Notes: generated by a model from the sequence alone, not told the origin. 64,000 bases of DNA from Euphorbia lathyris (GCF_963576675.1 NC_088910.1:23376531-23440530); one strand, 5' to 3'; counted from the first letter of the stretch, positions 1 through 12,359 are shown. Numbers and translations are program-made.

Positions 1-484
1 AATCTAAAATTATGACTTGACATATTTGTAAATAGTTTCCAAAAAATGAATTGTGTAATTATCCCTTTATTTATAAATTAGTAATTCTCCTTTCTTTTCT
101 ATATGGAATGAGAAAGCTTAATTTCCTTTTACTCTCTTCAAAATCATTTCAAGTGGTTTACATTAAGCATCAATTTCTCATTCATCACTTGTTTGTTTGG
201 AGCTTATAATATACCGTCAAAAAGATCCCATTGCATAGGATACATTGACGTATTTTAAGTTATCCTAAACTTCATTTATCCATTATGTATTTAAATTTCA
301 AATTGAAAAAAAAAATAATAACAAACTAAAAATTGTTATTTTAACAAAATTTATACTACCTATAATAGCCAAAACAAAAATAAATAAAAAATTACGGAAA
401 CTGTTCTAAATGGATTTTAGCTTAACTGGTAATTTGTGACAATATAAATGCATTTTTAGCTTAGGTAGTAATTTGTGACTATCT
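1..484. other. AT-rich intergenic DNA, no gene seen
   Basis: No supported coding sequence. A short local duplication with a period of about 43 bp is visible around 416-480, where the phrase TTTAGCTTA...GTAATTTGTGAC occurs twice. The phrase ATAGCCAAAACAAAAATA near 364 resembles the sequence that follows LINE A at about 6545, so the pre-insertion locus already held short repeats. Confidence 0.6.
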
Positions 485-496
485 ATAGATAGCCAA
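485..496. repeat. Left target-site duplication of LINE A
   Basis: ATAGATAGCCAA at 485-496 is repeated exactly at 6539-6550, directly after the poly(A) run. A 12-bp direct repeat flanking a poly(A)-ended element is what LINE target-primed reverse transcription leaves. It fixes the element ends at 497 and 6538. Confidence 0.9.
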
Positions 497-641
497 GCCC
501 TAATTCGCTAAAACCTAATCGCTGAAAGAAGCCGCCAAACCTACCGTCGTGCTCAGCCGCCGTTCAGATCTCGCACCGCCTTCGTCTTGCACTGCCGTCG
601 TCTCGCATCGCCTTCGTTGATTAAGGTGTTAAATATGGTTA

Positions 642-928
642 TGTTAGGGTTTTGGATTTCTCCGCCGCCGCTCCCTTCTTGCCGTCGTCTCCTCGTTTAA
701 TCTCGAGGATCTGTTTCTCCCGTCCGTCGCCGGTCTCTTCGCCGCCGCCTTCCCGCTGTGGTTCTAATAATAAGTTCCGGTCTCATAGATCGTAATAGAT
801 GGAACGACTGGCTCTGTTAGGGCTTTGTATCCCTCCGCCGCCGCTCCCTCCTCGCCGTTGTTTCCTTGATTAGAGTCGCGGATCTGTTTCTCCCGTCCGC
901 CGCCGAGCCCTTCGCCGCCGACTCCTCT
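642..928 (+). repeat. Direct repeat (period 172 bp) in LINE A 5' UTR
   Basis: A block of roughly 110 bp starting at 642 (TGTTAGGGTTTTGGATTTCT) recurs in diverged form from 814 (TGTTAGGGCTTTGTATCCCT). Both continue into a run of CTCCGCCGCCGCTCCC and GATCTGTTTCTCCCGTCCG. The two copies lie wholly inside the untranslated leader. The arrangement resembles repeated promoter monomers in some LINE 5' UTRs. Promoter function is inference only. Confidence 0.75.
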
Positions 929-1360
929 CTTGATTCGCAGATTTGTTCCGGAGCTATTTCCAGTCTGAAATTGCAAAGGATATTTCATCATTGTTTTGTT
1001 TCCTATCGTCGTACTCTTTGTTTCTGTGGATATTCCCTGCCGTCGCCGTACTCTTTGATTCTCTTCGCCGCTCGCGGTTCTGATCCAACGCCGATCCATT
1101 TCCGTAACTGCAGAATGGCGGCTCTTGTTGTTTGAACAGATTGAGTTTATGGATTGATTAAGTAGAAGACCTAAAATAATTATAAGCCTATTGGTTTAAG
1201 TAAAGTGATAAAAAGGGATTGTTTTCATTGGTTAATTGGCTATTAAACATTTTTGGTTTCAACAATATGAATTAAGAATCTCAACCGTATGAGGTGTTTT
1301 TTTCGGACAATTTTATTGTAATTTTTTCTGTGTTCAGATCTAGTCTTTGTATTCAATTCA

Positions 1361-2455
1361 ATGGCAAATTCGAATAATCATAATATGATTGATGGGGTGG
1401 GGTGGATAGAAGTCTGCAGTTGGGGCTTGTGCTTGAAGCAGATGATGTGATACAAACGGCGCCGATTCATCGATGGAGCTTTCTTGGGCATTTTTTGACA
1501 GAGAGGATTATAAGAACCCAAAAAATGTCGAGCGTTTTGGCTGATATCTGGCAACCGGCAAAAGATTTGACGGTGGAACCATTGGGTCCTAATCTGTTTC
1601 GGTTTGATCTATATCATCCATGGGAGCGTGAACGGATCTTAAAAGGAGGCCCTTGGACTTATGACCAACATCTTTTAATCATGCAAAAAATTGAAGGGGA
1701 TGTTGTTCGTGGTGATGAAGAACTTATGTATACGGAGATGTGGGTCCAAGTGCATAATTTGCCAAGTGGTTTTATGTCAGAAAAGGGTGGCTGTTTTGAT
1801 TGGCAATACTTTAGGGAGTTTTGTTGAATCGGATCCGAACAACTTCAATGGCGTCGGCAGAACGTATATGAGGGTTAGGGTTTCTTTTGATGTTCGGAAA
1901 AGATTGTGTGCTTCTATGCCTATCAGCAGAGCGGGTGAGACTCCGCAAACTATTACGTTCAAATATGAACGCCTGCCTATATTCTGTTTCTTCTGTGGTT
2001 GTTTAGGGCATGCTGAGAGATTTTGTATGAAATTGCTTGATGTGCCTGATTCGGCTACTATCATACGGCCATTCTCGATGGAATTACATGCTCTGCCCCG
2101 CAGGTTGCAGCCCCCACCTCAGTCGAAGTGGCTCTTGTCAAAGCCGCCTGAAACGGCTCGTCCGTTTGAAAATATTACGGCCCCGGAAAGTTCTATTGGA
2201 GGTATTATGAAACAAGGAGTTGGAACAAAGACAGTGTTGAATACTGTTTCCTTGTTTGAAAATAATAAGGGAATGGCCTCAAAGCAAGGAGACAAGAAGG
2301 ATAGCCTTGTTGTAATAGAGTCAAAGAGGAGAAGAAAGGAGGAGGTGATTGAGAATAAAACCTCTGATATGGTGGTGGATACAACGCCAGTAGTGGCTGG
2401 TTCAAAGAACTTTCAGCAGGCGGGCTCTGGAGACCAGACCCGCCGAGGAGAATGA
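1361..2455 (+). pseudogene. LINE A ORF1: DUF4283/zinc-knuckle RNA-binding protein, frameshifted
   Basis: ORF1 proteins of plant L1 elements bind the element RNA. An ATG at 1361 (MANSNNHNMIDG...) runs into a stop after about 29 codons. The DUF4283 body is open in another frame from about 1402 to 1827, and the C-terminal part is open in the first frame again from about 1790 to 2455. The second break lies in a GGG run near 1788, where one extra G separates ...GFMSEK from VAVLIGNTLG. The first break lies near 1395-1410. The C-terminal part holds a CX2CX4HX4C knuckle (CFFCGCLGHAERFC) at about 1985-2027. The stop codon overlaps the ORF2 start as ATGA at 2452-2455, suggesting coupled re-initiation. 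Confidence 0.85.
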
Positions 2456-5400
2456 GTACATTAAGCTGGAACTGTCGAGGTATGGGCAACCCTCGAACAG
2501 TTCGTATGTTAAAGAACTTAGTTGCGAGGTTCAAGCCCGACTTTATTTTTCTGATGGAGGTGAAATGTAGCCGCGAGAAAGTTGAGGTAATAAAGCGTAG
2601 TCTTTCTTATTCTGGTCTATTTTTCATTGATCCTATTAACCAATGTGGAGGTTTGGCTTTTCTTTGGAAAATTCATGGTTCAGTCAGTTTGTTACGGGCT
2701 TCTAGAAATTTTATTGATGTCAAAGTCTCTTTGTTGGGTTTGCCGGAGTATCGATTAACTGGTTTTTATGGTTTTCTTGAGCGTTATAGAAGGTCAGCTT
2801 CTTGGGAGATGATCCGGGATCTGTGTAGTAATGATTCTTTGCCTTGGGTAATTATTGGAGACTTTAACGACATGGCTTTACAGAGTGAGAAGAGTGGTGG
2901 TCGCAGACATCCACCTTATTTAATTAATGGTTTTTCTGATGTGATTGAGCAATGTAATCTGTTCGAGGTCCCTATGTTTGGGCATGCGTTTACTTGGAAA
3001 AAGAGCAGAGGCTATCATAATTTTGTTGAAGAGAAGTTAGATCGGGGATTAGCGTCATCCAGCTGGTTTCAATTGTTTCCTTCGGCCAAAGTTATTAATG
3101 AGGAAGCTTCGGCCTCTGATCATTCAGCTCTTGTGTTGTGTCCAACCCCTAGTGAAAGGGTGTTTGTTCGCCGGTTCCGATTCGAAGCTGCTTGGACTCA
3201 AGAACCTGATTGTCATGAACGGATTGTATGCTCCTGGAATATGAATGTCTCGGCTGACATTTTGGTTCGGCAGGAGCAGTGCGGGCAGGCGCTGTATCAG
3301 TGGGGAGCTGAGTTACGCAGTCGGTTTTCTTCCAAGCTTGTGGATTGTCGAGCTGAGATTAAAAGGTTGCTGAATTGCATCGACGGGGCTGGTCAGGCAT
3401 TACTTTTAGAAGCTCGGGAAAAGCTGAAAAATATCCTGTACCAACAGGAATTGTATTGGAAGCAAAGAGCAAAAAAATTGTGCCTGGCTGGCGGTGATAT
3501 GAATTCAAAATTTTTTCATGCAGCTGCTAATAATAGAAGGAAAAAGAATAGCTTTGTGAGGCTTCGTGATGTAGATGGCGAATGGCGCAGCTGGGGTGCA
3601 GGTTTGGATTCTGTTATTCCCTCTTACTTTACTCAGCTTTTTGCCTCGAATGGTTGTGTTTTGGGGCCTATTATTGAAAATGTGGTGCCAAAGTTGTCTG
3701 TGGAAAATTGTGATATGCTCTGTGGTGATTTTAATGCTGTGGAAATTAAAGAAGCCTTGTTTTCAATGCACCCTGACAAAAGCCCAGGTCCTGATGGTTT
3801 TAACCCCGGTTTTTATCAGAAATTTTGGGATGTAGTAGGAGGTCATGTTACTGAAGCATGTTTGTTATGGTTAAATTCTGGATTGTTGCCTGATGAGATT
3901 CATGAAACTAATATTGTATTAATCCCTAAGAAATCGAAGCCTGAGATGGTTTCTGATTTGAGACCGATAGCTCTTTGTAATGTGATCTACAAAATTGTGT
4001 CAAAAGTCTTAGCTAATCGGTTGAAGAAAGTCCTTCATGTTCTTATATCTCCGTCCCAGAGTACCTTTATCCCTGGCAGACTTATCACTGATAATGTTAT
4101 GCTGGCATTTGAGGTGAATCACTATCTCCATCAGAGGACTGGAAGGGTTTCAAGTGGTATAGCTGCTCTTAAGCTTGATATGTCTAAAGCATATGACAGG
4201 ATGGAATGGAGATTTCTTCAGGAGATGTTAGTGAAACTTGGTTTCCCATCGAGCTTTGTTAACCTATTAATGCAGTGCGTTACAAAGGTTAAATATAGGG
4301 TTGTCCATGGGAAGCATGTTGTGGGCCCTATTGTTCCACAGAGGGGGCTCCGTCAAGGGGATCCGCTGTTACCATATCTTTTTATTATCTGTGCGGAGGG
4401 TCTTTCTCTCTATTTATCTCGGCTAGAGTCAGACGGTCGGATCCAAGGTTGTGTTGTTGCGGACTAAGCGCCAGCAATCTCTCATCTGTTCTTCGCTGAT
4501 GATAGTTACTTCTTTTTCGGAGCCAATCGATCAGAAGCTTCAGCAATTAAACAAGCTCTAAATGACTATGAGTGTGCTTCTGGACAGAAAATAAATTTAT
4601 CAAAATCCTCTATATCTTTCAGTCGAAACTGCCCAGATGGTGGGTGTGCTGAAACTAGTAATATCTTAGGGGTTTCCGTTGTAGCCCTCCCGGATAAGTA
4701 CCTGGGTCTACCTTCGGTGGTGGGAAGGAATAGGTCACAGGTTTTTGGCTTTGTTGAGGACATGGTGCGGGCTATATTGAAGAGTTGGAAAGCCAGATTT
4801 ATGTCAAGAGCAGGAAAGGAGATTATGATCAAATCAGTAGTGCACGCGCTTCCTACTTATGCTATGAGTCTCTTCCTTTTTCCTATGAATATCTGTGATG
4901 ACCTTGAGAAGTTGATGAATTCTTTTTCGTGGGGATCAGATGGTTCGGGTAAAGGTAGCTTACATTGGAAATCGTGGGATAAGCTGTGTTGCCCTAAAAA
5001 AGCTGGTGGAATGGGGTTCAGGAAATTGCATAATTTCAACTTAGCTTTATTGGCTAAACAAGGTTGGCGTCTCAGCTCAAATCCTGAGTCTCTTGTGGCT
5101 CGAGTTTTTAAGGCTCTTTATTATCCGAATTGCTCTTTTCTTGATGCATCATTATCTGATGGGCCTAGCTTCATCTGGCGTAGTATTTTGGGTGCTCAAG
5201 AATTGTTAAAGTCAGGTATTCGTAGATTTGTAGGGGCGGGTGGGGAGGTCTGGATTTGGGATGACCCGTGGCTCCCTGACGATCATTTTCCATATATTGA
5301 AAGTGAAAAATTGGATGGGTTAGGGGTGGAAGTGGTGGTTGATCTTATGGAGGAGGGTAGGCGGTCTTGGGATGTTGGGTTAGTTTCGGGCATTTTTGCT

Positions 5401-6474
5401 CCTCGAGATGCAGATCTTATTCTCCGTATCCCATTATCTAATCGGGTTGATCAAGATGTGTGGTATTGGAAGGATGACCGACGGGGCAACTATACAGTTA
5501 AAGGTGGGTACCGAAAGCTTATGTCTGGATTTGGAACAAATTGGTTCATTGATTCTCCACTATGGAATAAAGTTTGGAATCTTAAAGTGCCCCCTAAAGT
5601 TAAGAACCTTCTTTGGCGGGTTCTTGCTAACTGTTTCCCTTCTAAAGTCGCGCTAAAAGCCCGAAGGGTTCCTATCTCAGATTTATGTGAGCTCTGTCAT
5701 GGGGCGGTGGAAGATTCTTATCATATTTTTCTCAAATGTACTAGGGCTCGAGCTATTTGGACTATTTCGCCTATTGGGGATGTGGGAACCCAATTTCAAA
5801 ATATTTTTGATTATTGGGGTTGGATCTTCTCTAAACCGGTGGAGCTTGTTGAGCTTGTAGCGGTTTTGTGGTGGATTATTTGGGGTTATAGAAATGACAT
5901 TGTGTGGAATCGGAAGGATTCACAAGCTTCGATCATGTACCATTCGGCCGGTTCCTTTCTACAAGCCTGGAAGAAAGCGCAGGCGTCGGTTTCTCCTTCA
6001 GGCAGTCCGGTTGTGCCAAGCCTGACGGTGTGGCAGCGTCCTCCAAGTGGCTTCCTAAAATTGAATGTAGATGGTGCGTCATTTGCGGACGAGAATGTGG
6101 CTGGGTTTGGGTGTATTGTTCGGGATGAGTTGGACCGTTTTGTTGCGGCTAAAAATGGAACCTTGCAGAATTATCAAGATGCATCGTTCATTGAAGCGCT
6201 ATCGGTCCGTGAAGCTCTTAGTTGGATCAAAGACCGCGGATGGAAGGATGTAATCATTGAATTAGATTCTTTGATCGTGGTACAGTCTATGGCCCGTCCG
6301 TTAGAGGTTTCATCTCCTTTTAACGCCTTAGCCAATGATTGTCATTTTTCATTGAACGAGTCTTTTAATTGCTCTATTCGTTTTGTCTGTCATTCTGCAA
6401 ACTCTGTTGCTCATTTGTTAGCTAGAAGTAGTATTTTACCTTTACATCAGGGTGAGTGGTTTCTATACCTCTGA
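2452..6474 (+). pseudogene. LINE A ORF2: endonuclease-reverse transcriptase-RNase H, one nonsense codon
   Basis: One frame of about 1341 codons is open except for TAA at 4465-4467, 25 bp before the reverse-transcriptase active-site codons FADD (4492-4503). In order it holds an endonuclease/exonuclease/phosphatase domain (MSTLSWNCRG start, IIGDFND, ASDHSAL), the RT with SPGPDGFNPGFYQ, ALKLDMSKAYDRMEW and GLRQGDP, a zf-RVT region (LWNKVWNLKVPPKVKNLLWR), and a C-terminal RNase H domain starting LKLNVDGASFADENVAGFG with downstream Glu and Asp (ELDSLIVVQ). Family role: nicking of target DNA and reverse transcription of the element RNA. The stop truncates the protein before the catalytic Asp pair, so this copy should lack RT activity. 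Confidence 0.93.
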
Positions 6475-6538
6475 TTTTATTTGTAATATGCTTTTTCTTG
6501 ATTCTTAATATATGTTTCTTTGGTTGTCAACAAAAAAA

Positions 6539-6550
6539 ATAGATAGCCAA
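6539..6550. repeat. Right target-site duplication of LINE A
   Basis: Exact copy of ATAGATAGCCAA at 485-496, immediately after the poly(A) run of LINE A. Confidence 0.9.
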
Positions 6551-6775
6551 AACAAAAATACACACTCTGATGTATTATAGCTTAGGTTCATGCTTCAGCG
6601 TATGTTATCTGTTATTTAATTGATGTATTATTTTCTTAGACAAAGTAAAAGAATATATTTGTTTGTAGTTTGCATCTATCATTATTAAGCTTAAGTTGTT
6701 TAGGAAATCCCCACGATACACTTTAGAAGCAGACAAAGAATTAATGCTATATTGTTTAGGAAAAATTCAACTATA

Positions 6776-7337
6776 CAGTAAAACCTTTATATTGGAATAC
6801 ATTTGGAACCGAGCTATTTGTATAACAATTGGGAGGTTATTACTAAATAGAGTTTAGTATAATAAAATTTGTCAACATATAAAATTTTAAATTCGATCGA
6901 TACTTGTTTAAGATTATCATAGGCATGCATGGTTTATATATAATGCATAACAATAGATATTAATGGAACAAATTAAATATTTAGAATTTCTAATATAGAT
7001 AATTGGAAGAGTTTTATGGGAAAAATGTAAATATCAATGATAAAACTAAATATTTATAATTTCAAGTTGTAGTTTGTGTTTTCAACTCATAGATAATTTC
7101 AATATTTTTTTTTAATATTTCATAATTTAGTTTGAATTCTTAATATATATACATATAAATATATAATTATTACTATATAGAGATATAGTTTCTAAAGGTG
7201 GGACTTGAAAAGTGTATAACAAATAATGTTTGAGAGGTTATTCCTATTTATAACTGGACCAAGCTGGGACCGAATTTTTTTTATAACAAAATAGAGGTTA
7301 TTCCTATATAGAGTATTCTTATATAGAGGTTTTACTG
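6776..7337. mobile_element. Emigrant-like MITE (pogo/Tc1-mariner type)
   Basis: The 562-bp element begins CAGTAAAACCTTTATAT and ends with the inverted sequence ATATAGAGGTTTTACTG. It is flanked on both sides by TA (6774-6775 and 7338-7339). The terminal sequence CAGTAAAACCTCTAT and the TA target match what is known of the Arabidopsis Emigrant family, non-autonomous relatives of pogo-like transposons. The interior is AT-rich with no coding potential and repeats the phrases GGTTATT and TATAGAG near both ends. Confidence 0.85.
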
Positions 7338-7339
7338 TA

Positions 7340-8220
7340 CCTCGTTTGGATTATAGAAAGAAAAAGAAAGTAGTTGCCTTCTACGAATTAATCGTACTCT
7401 GAGAAAAACATCTAGCTATCTTCTCTGAGCCCATTCTACAATTAATTCTAGTAAGCAACGGATATGGTTCTTGAATAACAAGATTGGAAGCTCTATCCAG
7501 CGATAATACACACTCTCGTCATGGATGTGTTTTGATAGTACCTTTCTCTGATCTTGATGTTAAGAAGAAATTGCAGTTTGTTGAACTTCTTCATTTTTGT
7601 CTGATGACCGTCCGATCTGGTATCATAATCCAACATCGCTGCAAATCGAAGTGAATATAGATCTTATAGGCCATCACAAAATAAGGAACGAGCACGACCT
7701 AGATAGATTGAACAATATCTGTTTCATAGGATCGTACCCCGATCACAATGGAAAAATCCTATCACATTGGAAAAATGAAACTAAATTTGGTAGAGAAATC
7801 ATGGATAGATTGAGCATGATTAACCATCCAGCTTAGGTACAAGAAACCAATATGAGAATGGAAGTCTCGGTACATCTTGCATATCATATTTACAGATTCA
7901 TCAAAATTTCATCAAATTTATTACCATATATATCATTTAACATTTCATTACTTTGATATTTAAAATTTATAAACATTTAATATTTCATTACTTTGTATCT
8001 TCCATTCTTTTCCTTTAATAACTCTTTATGCACTTAACTCAAAGAGATCATAAGTGTCATTCTCATAATTTACACACTCATATGTTTTTAAAACACAACA
8101 TACTTGTATAATCTAAAAAGTTTTTTTTATATGAATTCAGTTCACTTATTTCCCCATAATCACAACATAACCAATTTGTTCATACTTCAATCCTGAAAAT
8201 GATGAGAAACAAACCATTTG
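7340..8220. other. Intergenic stretch with one unassigned 79-codon ORF
   Basis: No gene is supported. A plus-strand ORF at 7597-7836 starts MSDDRPIWYHNP and ends RLSMINHPA. It has no family motif I recognise and no evident splice context. Its codon use is less AT-biased than the surroundings, so a decayed exon is possible. The stretch from 7840 to 8220 is AT-rich and would include the 3' flank of the minus-strand oxidoreductase gene. Confidence 0.35.
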
Positions 8221-8222
8221 GC

Positions 8223-11085
8223 TCATGGTATCAGTACAACTGATCCTGATGTTTTTCGATTCTCAAGGTCCTCGTGTGCTTGTGCCGCCTGAGACAGAGG
8301 ATAGGTGTGGTTGACTCTAACTTTCAGGATGCCAGATGCAATGTTGGCAAAGACCTCACCAGCACATTCAAGGAGCTCATCTCGAGTTTCATTATATAGC
8401 ATCAGGGATGGTCTTGTCAAGTACAGGGCTTTTGGCGCAAGCGCTGACAATGGAACAGGATCTGCTGTACCTGACGACTGCCCAAAACTCACCATGTACC
8501 CACGAGTCTTCAAGCATGCCAATGATCCCTGAATACGAATATGGAAGGCTTAAATATACATCAACAATCACAAATATTGTTAATCCAGAAGATTATGTAT
8601 TACCATCCATCTAATAGGAGGACAGATCAAGACTAATTACCTGAAAGGTGTCTTTTCCCACGGAATCATATACAACATTGACACCACTGCCAGATGTGAT
8701 CTCATTCACACGGGCGACAAAATCTTCTACATTATAATTTATTACATGGTGACATCCATCCTCCTTGGCTTGCGCTTCTTTCTGCTTGGTTGAGACAGTT
8801 CCGATAACAGTAGCTCCAAGGGCATTCCCCCATTGGCATAAGAGAGACCCAACTCCACCGGCTGCTGCATGAACAAGGATAGTATGCCCAGGTTCAACCT
8901 ACAACGCAGAGAGAGCTCAGACGGATAATTCCATTTGTGCAAAGACTGATTTTCAGTTCACAGAGGCCCTCATAAAATGCTGGAATACCAACATTTACAA
9001 AAATCCAGTGCACGCAATGATAACATTCAAATAAGCAATAGAAGGACTTTGCACTAATGCAAGATTAATTTATATACAATAGGCTACATTAATGGACATA
9101 TTTTCACCTGTTATGATGTTGATATATAGACATTAAATTGTAAAGAAATGATACTATCATGCAACACCATATCTCATCTTGTCAAATTCAAAATGACTTT
9201 TCAACCTGATAATCAATGAAAATATGAATTAGGAAAGCTTCTTGAAACAAAATGCAGCTTACTTTGAAGCAACGGCGGAGCAGGAACTGAGCAGTCATTC
9301 CTTTAAGCATTACAGATGCTGCAATAACAGGGCTAATGGAGGAAGGAACAGGAACAACCTTGTCTGCAGGAAGGATCTGCTCTTCAGCATATGAACCCAT
9401 AGGATTGCCAGCATAGGCAACTATATCTCCAACTTCCCGACCAGTAAGTCCAGGGCCGACGGCTATCACCTCTCCAACCCCTTCCATGCCTACAACATTT
9501 TATCAATGCCTGATTAACCAACATGATAGGTGCAATAGAAAAGTGAAGAATTTTATACATGTATTGGTGTCGAAAACGGGCTCAATAAGAGGTACCTCAT
9601 AATTCAGAACATCAAGATTCTAAATTTCACATGTTATCTTTTATTTTTCAAAATGCTGATTTCTTTATTGATACTTTATGGTTAATAGTATTCTCAAGAA
9701 AAAGATTAAATAAAAGAGCATCAAATCTTTTTCTTCATGTATGACATTTATATTTTGATAAAAGAAATTCAGTGAAACCATAATTCCAACAGAACCTAAT
9801 TGCATACGAATTACAATAGGTGCACTCACTAACTTTCATGTAAAGTTTAATCTACTGGCAACCAAAAAAGAAAATTCTACATGATATTCCATCCCCAGCT
9901 AAAATCACAGGGGTAATGCAATGTCTATCAAGTATCACTCGCAAAATTTATGTTAGAATTTTCCTCACGATTCAATCTCAGAAATGCATCATCTTCAGAG
10001 GTGTCATGTATAAAACTTTCACCAATTTGTGGTTTGCCACAGCCCTTAACAAGCAGGATTTTCAGTCACCTAGAGCAATAGAGAACCCCTTCACTCCTTA
10101 TTTTGGCATCATTGAATTTGAATTCATGCACAAGTATAAGCACCAAACCTACAACTATGAAAACAGAGCTTCCCCTTCTGCGAATAGCTCATGGCTTGTC
10201 TGGTTGGTTGTTGTTTGCTTGATCAATGAATTTTTAAGTAGAGTAATTGTCTATGCAATAAATAAGCCAATAAAGGAAGATAAAAATTTGTTTTGTCCTC
10301 TGATGCATAAATGGTGGATCAAAGCTAGTGATAACCATGGTACAAGATAATTGAAACCTACATTTAGGTATCAGGCAAACTTAAACCATCCAGAGAGAAA
10401 GAAACACATGTATGCAAATAAACAACTCCATATGACTCGCATGTAAGCAAATTGTTATCATCAATAAAATGTAAGCATTCGATAGAGTGAAAAAGGTGAG
10501 AGAGAGTAAAACCTGGAGTAAAGGGCAACGACGAAGCCTTATAAACTCCTTCCCTGAAGTACACATCAATGAAATTAAGCCCAATTGCTTTGTTTTTCAC
10601 ACGTATCTCGCCACGACCTGGTTCTCCTATCTCCACATCCTCCCATTTCAGGACCTAGAATTAGTCACAAGTGAAGATGAATAAGCACTAAGCAGAGCTG
10701 ACTTGATGATTACAGTAGACAGAACCCAGAGATTACAGAGCTGAGTTGATGATTTTGGTAAAGCCATAACAAAATAAACAAATTTAAATACGATCATAAG
10801 AAAGTGATCGAAGAAAATACATGGCCCATCATGTGTCTCAGATACAAATAGATGTGTAGAAGAGAAAGGGATATAAACCTGAGGTCCACCAAGCTCATGA
10901 ACCCTGATCGCTTTGACCATTTTTGGCGCTGTTGCAGTGGTAAGCGCTCTCACCGCTAATTTCCTTTGAGCAGGGAAACTTGAAAGGGGAGTGGAAGATC
11001 TTGGGTAACGATTGAATTGAAGCAGCAGTGGTTTAGGAACCAAAAATGAGGTTTGATTCCAGAATTTGACACTCAATAAGCACAT
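8223..11085 (-). CDS. NADPH:quinone oxidoreductase-like protein (zeta-crystallin-type MDR), probably plastid-targeted
   Basis: Five minus-strand exons: 11085-10879, 10654-10513, 9489-9263, 8898-8641, 8528-8223. All introns are GT-AG and the total is 1140 nt (379 aa plus stop). Residues 1-55 are rich in Ser, Arg, Leu and Pro and poor in acidic residues (ends [12 protein letters not shown]), like a chloroplast transit peptide. The catalytic body starts [20 protein letters not shown], typical of GroES-like medium-chain dehydrogenases. [14 protein letters not shown] marks the quinone-reductase branch. AAAGGVGSL at 203-211 is the nucleotide-binding loop of the Rossmann fold. No structural-zinc Cys cluster is seen, as in zeta-crystallins. 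Family activity: NADPH-dependent reduction of quinones or reactive enones. The 1023-bp intron 2 holds no gene. The exact substrate cannot be read from sequence. Confidence 0.93.
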
Positions 11086-11220
11086 TTACCAGTGGCTGAT
11101 TTGCAATTGCCACTCTTCGGTTATTATTATAAAGTTGCGATTTCAACATTCACATTTTTGTAATTCCCAAATTGGAATAAAATATTTAATTTTATAAAAT
11201 TTTAATACTATCTCATCGAT
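11086..11220. promoter_or_regulatory. 5' flank of the quinone oxidoreductase gene
   Basis: This short stretch separates the minus-strand start codon at 11085 from repeats beginning near 11223. It should hold the 5' UTR and proximal promoter, but I see no decisive TATA box or other element. Assigned by position only. Confidence 0.3.
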
Positions 11221-11222
11221 AT

Positions 11223-11760
11223 TTTAGGGATGTAAACGGAACGGACAGGGAATGCATTTCTCATCCTTGTTTTCCGACTAGTCGGGGATTCTCATCCCCG
11301 TTCGCGAGTGTTAAACGATGACAAACTTATTCCCATCCTTCCAGTTTTCACTGGGATCCTCATTCTCAATTTATAAATGTTTCAAAAACTTTATCAGCAT
11401 TCCTCATTCTCTGCGGAGAATCATTGTTTATATTTAAAAAAAAATAAGTAAATACAAAAACGTTTAAGAAACAATGACTAACAATACTAAGTATTAACAA
11501 TTATTCTCAATTTTTTCAAATCGCAAAAAAAAAAAAAAAACTAAAAATTATCACCTAATTAAAATGTACTTAAATCATCCAAAAAAATATCAATTATCAC
11601 GGGAATAATTGGAGATCCTCATTGTGGATTAATAGGACGGGGGACGAGGATAACTTTCCTCATCTCCGCCCCATCCCCCTCCCATATGAATCCTTATCGG
11701 GAATTATCCGTCCATGTCCGGGTGATAGGGATGAAAAATCCTCACCACATTTACATCGTT
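11223..11760. mobile_element. Possible non-autonomous transposon with GGATG/CATCC-rich ends
   Basis: The left end AGGGATGTAAACGGAACGG and the right end CACATTTACATCGTTG are imperfect inverted repeats (right end reversed: CAACGATGTAAATGTG). Inside, GC-rich motifs such as GGGGATTCTCATCCCC and CATCCCCCTCCC recur in both orientations in otherwise AT-rich DNA. Such terminal wording is common in plant hAT-like non-autonomous elements. I could not find a clear TSD, so ends and class are uncertain. Confidence 0.35.
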
Positions 11761-11836
11761 GTACACTTTCCAAAAAAAGATACATTGATATTGACTTATC
11801 ACTTATTCACTATTTAAACCTATTTGAATCTCACAT

Positions 11837-11980
11837 GATTTTAATTTTCATCCTACAATTTTAATAAATCTATCTCCATTTTATAATTTTAATTTTCATC
11901 CTACAATTTTAATAAATTTATCTCCATTTTATGACTTTAATTTTCATCCTATGATTTAAAAATTTATCTTTAACCTATCA
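11837..11980. repeat. 48-bp tandem repeat, three copies
   Basis: The phrase TTTAATTTTCATCCTA starts at 11840, 11888 and 11936, giving a 48-bp period. The first two units are nearly identical (ACAATTTTAATAAAT, ATCTCCATTTTAT) and the third is diverged. A similar wording, CATTTTCATCCTAAAATTTT, occurs near 42550, so the unit belongs to a dispersed family. No coding potential. Confidence 0.8.
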
Positions 11981-12359
11981 TGCGATTTAATAAGCTTGAA
12001 TTTAACTATCACTGATTGAGGTAGTTTAGTCACTTTATATGAATTAATATAATTAAGAAACAAGTTAAGAGAAAATTTACTTAAAAATGATTTTCTAATA
12101 ACATAGTTAAATTTGAATGAAAATTTCGATATATTTGTTAAAGTTGATGATGACGATGATGTGATGAAACATATTTATGCCCAATTAATTTTTTTATCAT
12201 CTAATTCATGTAGAGAAAAAAAAAATCACACTAATATAAATTTCAAAATAATAGTTCAGATTAAACTCATATCAGCTCTTTATCGGTAAAACTTTCCATT
12301 AAAAATTTGACGATTTGAAGTTATTTAGTACAGTTGTAAAAGATAGCAAAATGAAATAT

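Larger units (their letters stand above)
497..6538 (+). mobile_element. LINE A: full-length L1-type non-LTR retrotransposon, mutated
   Basis: The order is a GC-rich 5' UTR (497-1360), ORF1 (DUF4283 plus zinc knuckle), ORF2 (endonuclease, reverse transcriptase, zf-RVT, RNase H), a short 3' UTR and a poly(A) run ending at 6538. It is bounded by perfect 12-bp TSDs. The intact 5' UTR and TSDs indicate a full-length insertion. ORF1 has lost frame at least once and ORF2 has one in-frame stop, so this copy should be unable to mobilise itself. The ORF2 start (MSTLSWNCRGMGNPRT) differs from LINE B/C and LINE D, so it belongs to a separate lineage. Confidence 0.93.

Noticed and set aside
9916..10350. 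144-codon plus-strand ORF ([16 protein letters not shown]...)
   Set aside because: It lies inside intron 2 of the minus-strand quinone oxidoreductase gene, has no recognisable motif, and is probably open by chance.
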